Assembly: GCA_965644295.1 (NCBI GenBank)
Contig: CBFFRP010000292.1
Coordinates: 96,647 to 160,646, forward strand
Direction of reading: 5' to 3'
Origin: Paraphysomonas bandaiensis
Lineage: Eukaryota > Chrysophyceae
Length of the DNA stretch: 64,000 nt
Shown piece by piece: positions 59,490 to 64,000 of the stretch (the stretch's first letter is position 1; every line of letters begins with the position of its first letter). A model generated the notes under the pieces. The model saw nothing but the letters and a program-made list of their open reading frames with translations. It ran no database searches and was not told where the DNA came from. Made by a program: the position numbers and the translations under genes.

Positions 59490-62400
59490 TTAACCTCTTC
59501 GGGGTCGCTTCTTCTGCTGCTCCTCAACTCTGGTTGACACACTTCTCTTAACCCCGGTAATAGTTTTCTCATGACGACTGAAAAGTTTCGTTGACAATGC
59601 CTTCGTGAAAATATCAGCCGCCATATCATCCGTCGACACATGAATCAACTTTGCCGTAGGAAATTTTCCATTTACATGCTCTCTCACCCAGTGATACTTG
59701 ATGTCTATATGCTTCGACCTCTTATGATACACAGGATTCTCGGAGAGATCTTTCGCACTCTTGCTATCCATAAAGAATGGAGTCGGCTTCGCAACTAAGA
59801 GCCCGAGCTCCTTGAACACCCCCCGAAGCCACACCAGTTCTTGCATAGCCGCATACTCCGCCATATATTCAGATTCCATGCTCGAAGTTGCAACTGTGGT
59901 CTGTAGTTTAGACTGCCAGGCCAATGCGCCTGCACATAAGAACACAATGTATCCTGTTGTCGATCGCCGAGTCAGTCTATCACCAGCCCAATCTGAATCA
60001 CTGAACACATGTAAGTCGAACTCACTCCCACTGAATCTGATGCCCTCATCAATTGTTCCACGCAAATATTTCAATAAGTGAATCGCCAGTTTGCACGATG
60101 CATATGTCGGACAACTACTAAATCGAGACAATAACCCCACTGCATAAGCCAGATCAGGTCTAGTATGCATTGCTAGATACAACACTGCTCCAATAATTTG
60201 CCGATACGGAAATGAGTCAACCCACTGCTTCTGCTCCTCCGTAAGTTCACGTTCCTCTGCCAACAGATCCTGAACATTAGTAGGTAGTGGGGCCTCCTTA
60301 TTCTTACTACTCTTTCCCATAACTGAGCTGAATTTCTTGATAATATTCTTAGCATACTCAGATTGATCTAACATATACCAATTTTCTCCTCTGGTTATCC
60401 TGATGTTCAGAAATCGCTTACACACTCCCAGATCATGCATCTCGAATGTTTCACAGAACCTACGCTTTACGCTTTCCAAGTAAGTCAGATCAGCGGATGC
60501 AATTATGATATCATCAACATATATCAATAATAAATGCAGTTTTCCGTTACTCCATCGCATATACAAACACGTATCCAAAATACACGGAGTAAAATGCAAT
60601 GATTTAATAAACTTGTCAATATGTTTATTCCACTGTCGCGGTGAAGATCGCAGTCCATACAATGCCTTGATTAGTTGAAAACACCATCCAGCTAGTAATT
60701 CCTCATCTGGTGGAGGTGCCATATACACGTCATCCTCCAGATCTGCATAGCAAAATGCGGATGATACATCTAATTGATGCACATGCATCTGTAACATAAA
60801 CGCAATCGCTAACACTAGTCTAATGGTTATACCCTTAACCACTGGAGCGAAAGTGGACGGCTCCTCCTCCTTCTTCTCTTGGAGATTTCCTAATGCCACT
60901 AGCCGAGCCTTGTACTTTACTATATTCCCTAGTATGTCTCGCTTCACCGTATGCACATATTTCGCTCTAACTAATTTCACTCCGCTTGGAATTTTCACGA
61001 TCTTCAAGACACGTCTTTTCAGCAATGATGTCTTCTCCACCATTCGAGCTTTTCTCCATTGTTGATACTGTGGAGATCTCTCTGCCTCGGCATATGAATT
61101 TGGTATCTTGATATCTTCTGTCTCTGCATGGTTAAGATCAATATTATGCGCATCCGGTACTTCAACCATATTAATCTCTCCTAAAACTGACGCGTTTGCC
61201 AGTCTCCGCTGCAGCCGTTTGCGTCGGACCCGACCATCACCATCTAGTTCAATCGGTCGACGAGGTATATAAGAACCCGTACCTTGCTCATCCTGAGCAC
61301 GCACATCGTGCGTTGTGGGAGGAGCCCCGCTCACAACCCCAGACTCATAGTCTTCAGAGGTCTGCAACCTCACAGCTGTCTCCTGACAGGTTGGGTCAGG
61401 ACTCTCCTGTAACCCTCCAGGTCTTCCCTGGTCCAGCACCCTGGCTGGCATAGTACTCAGGGCGTCCCCCTTTCCTATATATCCGGTATTCCCGGGAGTT
61501 TCTGCAGTCATTCGCACTACGTCCTCGACGTGAATCGGCACCCGGTGCTCGATATGCTTCCGACCTGCAGTTACCAGAGATCGATAGGCTACTATTACCC
61601 CCTTTCGTTCTACTACTCTCGTGGTCTTGTAGAGAAGACCATCCTCATCATCAATATGATATGTACCTTCTAAGCCCGCATAGTCAGACACAATTTTCGG
61701 TCTCTCGGCCTCCTTCACTCGAAGAGCATCTATCTCAGCGAAATAGCTCTCCGAGCGTGACGGTATGGACTCATCAGTTAATACATGTACCGACGTGACG
61801 ACCCTATCAGTCGCAGGTAGATATACATCATATCCTACCTTTTCATCTGAATATCCTATCAGATATCCGATAAGGGCCTTGTCGTCCCAGTCTTTCCGTC
61901 GATCCGCCTTTGTAGTGAGGACATACGCACGACACCCCCATACTCTGAGATATTTCAGGTTGGGAGCCTCACCAGTCAAAAATTCAAGAGGGGACATATA
62001 CCCCTTCGCTGTCTTTGTAGGCAATCGAATTAATATGTACCTGGCTGCCATGTAGGCATCTAGCCAAAACTGTGAAGGCAATCCTGACTGAATCAGCATC
62101 GCTAATGTCATCTCACCACAGGTCCTGAATTTCCGCTCCTCAATCGCGTTCATCTCAGGAGAGTCCGTAGAGCTCCACGTATGTTGATAGCAACCCTGTG
62201 ACCTAAGATATTGTCGCAGCTCATCACATATTAGCTCCCCTGCTCCATCTGCATGGTAATGATGCATTTCTAATTTGTACCTTTTCACATCTCCTTCAAA
62301 AATCTTCTTGAAAACCTGCAGTACCGATGACCCAGTCCTATGAACAAGCCCTTCCGACCAGAACATCCGACTGGCATGGTGTGTTAGTTTGAGCACATAT

Positions 62401-63422
62401 ATTTCCCCTCCTCGAGCTGGACAATTTAAGTATACTGCTATATCGGCCGAGAAATTTGGACGAACGGAGTCCTCATCCTTTGTCCGAAAACTTACTCTGG
62501 TGATCTTCGCCCTGGCGCATACATCACATAGACACTGTTCTTTGGAAACACGTTTCGAGAGATGTTTTCGTTTCAGTCCAGTCCCAATAATTAGCATTCT
62601 TTTGTGGGCTTCTACCAACGCATGCTTGTTAAAATGACCCGCTCTCCTATGTAACAGCTCCAGTTCATCCTCACCCGTACGGTCACTGAGATTTACTTCT
62701 GAATCACTGGATGTCGATACGTCTGGAAGCTCCAATAACTGCTGTGTTGGCACAGCAGTCATTCCATTCTTCATAGGTCCCTCCAACACCAGCTCATCCG
62801 TATTTCTGTCATATATCTGTATACCATACCATACAGTAAATCGATATCCCATATCGTTCAACTTCCGTCCAGAACAAAGACACCGATTTATCTGACTTGA
62901 TACCTCAATGTTCTTCCATGCTCCACGGGAACCTACACTCGTGACGCATATCTCTGACCCTTTTTTCGAACCATTAATAACCTTTGATGTGTGCATATGA
63001 CTATCAAGTATATTCACATCATTTATCAAAAACATTGATGACGAACAACAGGTATCAATGTATGTATAGTGAATATCCTCATGCACACTACTGCATATAT
63101 TCGTCTCATACACATTACATGACAAGTGATACTCTTCCTGTTGCTCGATCATATTTGCTTCGTCTTCGTCAGACAAATCCGCTGGCTCTCCACGCCTGAT
63201 GTTTTCAACTGTAAGTAGTCTTTTGTCTGGTTTCCTTCCATCTTGAAACCTCACAGCCTTGCTCTTGCTTTGCGAGTACTTCTTTTTCGATGCTGGACAA
63301 TCGATGGCAAGATGTTCCTTTGACTTACAATTTCTGCACCCAGTATATTCGGCACTTCCAGGTCGCTGCCCTGTAATCTCTGTATCCTTCTTCATCGGCT
63401 TCTTCTTACCGTTGTCACGCAT
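59490..63422 (-). CDS. Ty1/copia gag-pol polyprotein, 5'-truncated
   Basis: A single intact frame of 1310 residues on the minus strand. In order: a Gag zinc knuckle CRNCKSKEHLAIDC (residues about 33-46), a protease-like site IDTCCSSSMF (Asp-Thr-Cys where copia usually has D-S/T-G), integrase HHCC zinc (HRRAGH...CLCDVC) and a DDE core (SADIAV, YHADGAGEL, DSPEMNAIEE). Then comes a proline/charged linker, reverse transcriptase with LDVSSAFCYADLEDDVYM and YVDD, and RNase H (SDSDWAGDRLTRRSTTGY, SSMESEYMA). The order PR-IN-RT-RH is copia-type. The Gag part before the zinc knuckle (usually several hundred residues) is missing; the frame closes upstream at about 63458. Retrotransposition in cis is unlikely as it stands, though the pol frame is undamaged, which suggests recent activity. 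Confidence 0.93.
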   Translation of the reverse strand: MRDNGKKKPMKKDTEITGQRPGSAEYTGCRNCKSKEHLAIDCPASKKKYSQSKSKAVRFQDGRKPDKRLLTVENIRRGEPADLSDEDEANMIEQQEEYHLSCNVYETNICSSVHEDIHYTYIDTCCSSSMFLINDVNILDSHMHTSKVINGSKKGSEICVTSVGSRGAWKNIEVSSQINRCLCSGRKLNDMGYRFTVWYGIQIYDRNTDELVLEGPMKNGMTAVPTQQLLELPDVSTSSDSEVNLSDRTGEDELELLHRRAGHFNKHALVEAHKRMLIIGTGLKRKHLSKRVSKEQCLCDVCARAKITRVSFRTKDEDSVRPNFSADIAVYLNCPARGGEIYVLKLTHHASRMFWSEGLVHRTGSSVLQVFKKIFEGDVKRYKLEMHHYHADGAGELICDELRQYLRSQGCYQHTWSSTDSPEMNAIEERKFRTCGEMTLAMLIQSGLPSQFWLDAYMAARYILIRLPTKTAKGYMSPLEFLTGEAPNLKYLRVWGCRAYVLTTKADRRKDWDDKALIGYLIGYSDEKVGYDVYLPATDRVVTSVHVLTDESIPSRSESYFAEIDALRVKEAERPKIVSDYAGLEGTYHIDDEDGLLYKTTRVVERKGVIVAYRSLVTAGRKHIEHRVPIHVEDVVRMTAETPGNTGYIGKGDALSTMPARVLDQGRPGGLQESPDPTCQETAVRLQTSEDYESGVVSGAPPTTHDVRAQDEQGTGSYIPRRPIELDGDGRVRRKRLQRRLANASVLGEINMVEVPDAHNIDLNHAETEDIKIPNSYAEAERSPQYQQWRKARMVEKTSLLKRRVLKIVKIPSGVKLVRAKYVHTVKRDILGNIVKYKARLVALGNLQEKKEEEPSTFAPVVKGITIRLVLAIAFMLQMHVHQLDVSSAFCYADLEDDVYMAPPPDEELLAGWCFQLIKALYGLRSSPRQWNKHIDKFIKSLHFTPCILDTCLYMRWSNGKLHLLLIYVDDIIIASADLTYLESVKRRFCETFEMHDLGVCKRFLNIRITRGENWYMLDQSEYAKNIIKKFSSVMGKSSKNKEAPLPTNVQDLLAEERELTEEQKQWVDSFPYRQIIGAVLYLAMHTRPDLAYAVGLLSRFSSCPTYASCKLAIHLLKYLRGTIDEGIRFSGSEFDLHVFSDSDWAGDRLTRRSTTGYIVFLCAGALAWQSKLQTTVATSSMESEYMAEYAAMQELVWLRGVFKELGLLVAKPTPFFMDSKSAKDLSENPVYHKRSKHIDIKYHWVREHVNGKFPTAKLIHVSTDDMAADIFTKALSTKLFSRHEKTITGVKRSVSTRVEEQQKKRPRRG

Positions 63423-63858
63423 ACCTGTAGTTACTGTTATACGTGGAGTTATACGGTGTTATACTGCGGTACTCTAAGTAGCATGCTGTTGTACTTTCAT
63501 TTTCAGTTTATTTAGTATACATTGCGGTTATTGTATTCTTGAAGGGATATAAGTCCCGTATATGTACAAGTATGATACTGTAAACTGTAGATGATTCACA
63601 GCAAGATAGAGTGTTGTATGATTTCACTTTTTCTTTACACGTTTTAACGTAATTTAATTCATTCTATACTCGCGGTTTGCTTGTGTTAGGAGGCAGTTTC
63701 ACCGGTTTGGTGTTCTGGACAGTGTATTCTCGGTTTGGGAAGCACTTTAAATTCATATAAAACGTTGTAAACACGGTCTTTCTCATCAGAAAGATTACAG
63801 TATTAATACTTTAGTCGGATAGAAAGAAACATTGTGTTTATTTATATTATTGTCGACT
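63423..63858. other. Junction between two opposed retroelement frames
   Basis: Lies between the truncated copia frame (-) and the Gag-like frame (+). A TATACG/TATACGG-type repeat (TTATACGTGGAGTTATACGG, 63438-63457) sits at the copia end. It could contain the 5' LTR or leader of the right-hand element; LTR ends cannot be fixed. Confidence 0.4.
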
Positions 63859-64000
63859 ATGAGTTCGGAAGAAGAGGTTCCGAACATTATGGAGTTCCTT
63901 CAGCAGCGGTTTGCTGAACAGAATGAACAGTTTGCTCAACAACAGCAGCAGTATGCTGAACAGCAAGAGCAGCTGAACAAACGCTTTGAGTCTATTGATC
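63859..64000 (+). CDS. Glutamine-rich Gag-like ORF, partial at window edge
   Basis: Opens with ATG at 63859 and stays open for 47 codons to the edge. It reads MSSEEEVPNIMEFLQQRFAE, then Gln/Glu-rich heptad-like repeats (QFAQQQQQYAEQQEQ). Such acidic heads with Q-rich coiled coils are common at the N-terminus of LTR-retrotransposon Gag. A host gene cannot be excluded, since no downstream sequence is available. Confidence 0.45.
   Translation, partial: MSSEEEVPNIMEFLQQRFAEQNEQFAQQQQQYAEQQEQLNKRFESID

Noticed and set aside
1-64000. tRNA, rRNA genes and CRISPR arrays
   Set aside because: No cloverleaf-capable A/B box pair, rRNA core segment or spaced direct-repeat array with unique spacers was seen by eye; a tRNAscan/Rfam run would be decisive.

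Overview
The window is nuclear DNA of a unicellular eukaryote. Genes are split by short GT-AG introns, mostly 46-66 nt (extremes 32 and 98). The products are eukaryotic (P4-ATPase flippase, PDS5, NDUFA9, AIM24, TMEM181/Wntless-type, UNC93-type), and between the genes lie a copia retroelement, hAT transposons and long tetranucleotide arrays. The lineage cannot be fixed by eye. A compact-intron protist, perhaps stramenopile or alveolate, fits better than an animal, land plant or typical fungus; this is inference. All exon joins were worked out by hand from donor and acceptor sites and reading phase. Every multi-exon model given here closes in frame with a total length divisible by three.

Layout, left to right: AIM24-like (+, 411-1371); family 17 glycosyltransferase (+, 3357-4743); repeats (4.9-5.8 kb); TMEM181-like membrane protein (-, 6166-7934); a 17-exon, about 2572-residue protein with DysF domains, C2-like modules and a helical tethering-like region (+, 8543-17084); an EF-hand Na/Ca-K exchanger (+, 19216-21393); repeats; a four-helix membrane protein of unknown role (-, 24587-25384); a 757-bp tetranucleotide array; a P4-ATPase (+, 26459-30703); repeats; an UNC93-like MFS protein (-, 32829-34218); a small unknown gene (+); a complete but dead hAT transposon (35471-36808); PDS5 (+, 37773-43691); a repeat-rich block of nested transposon relics (44-48 kb); a second array; a NicO-type metal transporter (+, 49423-50385); more nested repeats (50.8-52 kb); NDUFA9 (-, 52322-53619); a 1.03-kb array; a 997-residue coiled-coil protein (+, 55106-58576); a 5'-truncated Ty1/copia gag-pol ORF (-, 59490-63422); and the start of a glutamine-rich Gag-like ORF running off the right edge (+, 63859-64000).

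The genes do not form a pathway. Several act in membranes or membrane traffic (flippase, DysF/C2 tether, TMEM181-like, UNC93-like, ion exchangers, Golgi glycosyltransferase), two are mitochondrial (AIM24-like, NDUFA9) and one is a cohesin regulator (PDS5).

The most unusual content is in the repeats. One family carries five CCTAGTCA-type octamers with identical 22-28-26-22 spacing in two distant copies. A family called R1 here has at least seven copies, one forming a palindrome that hosts a 146-bp hAT-like insertion with an 8-bp target duplication. Three 0.55-1.03 kb arrays of one tetranucleotide each sit just upstream of gene starts.
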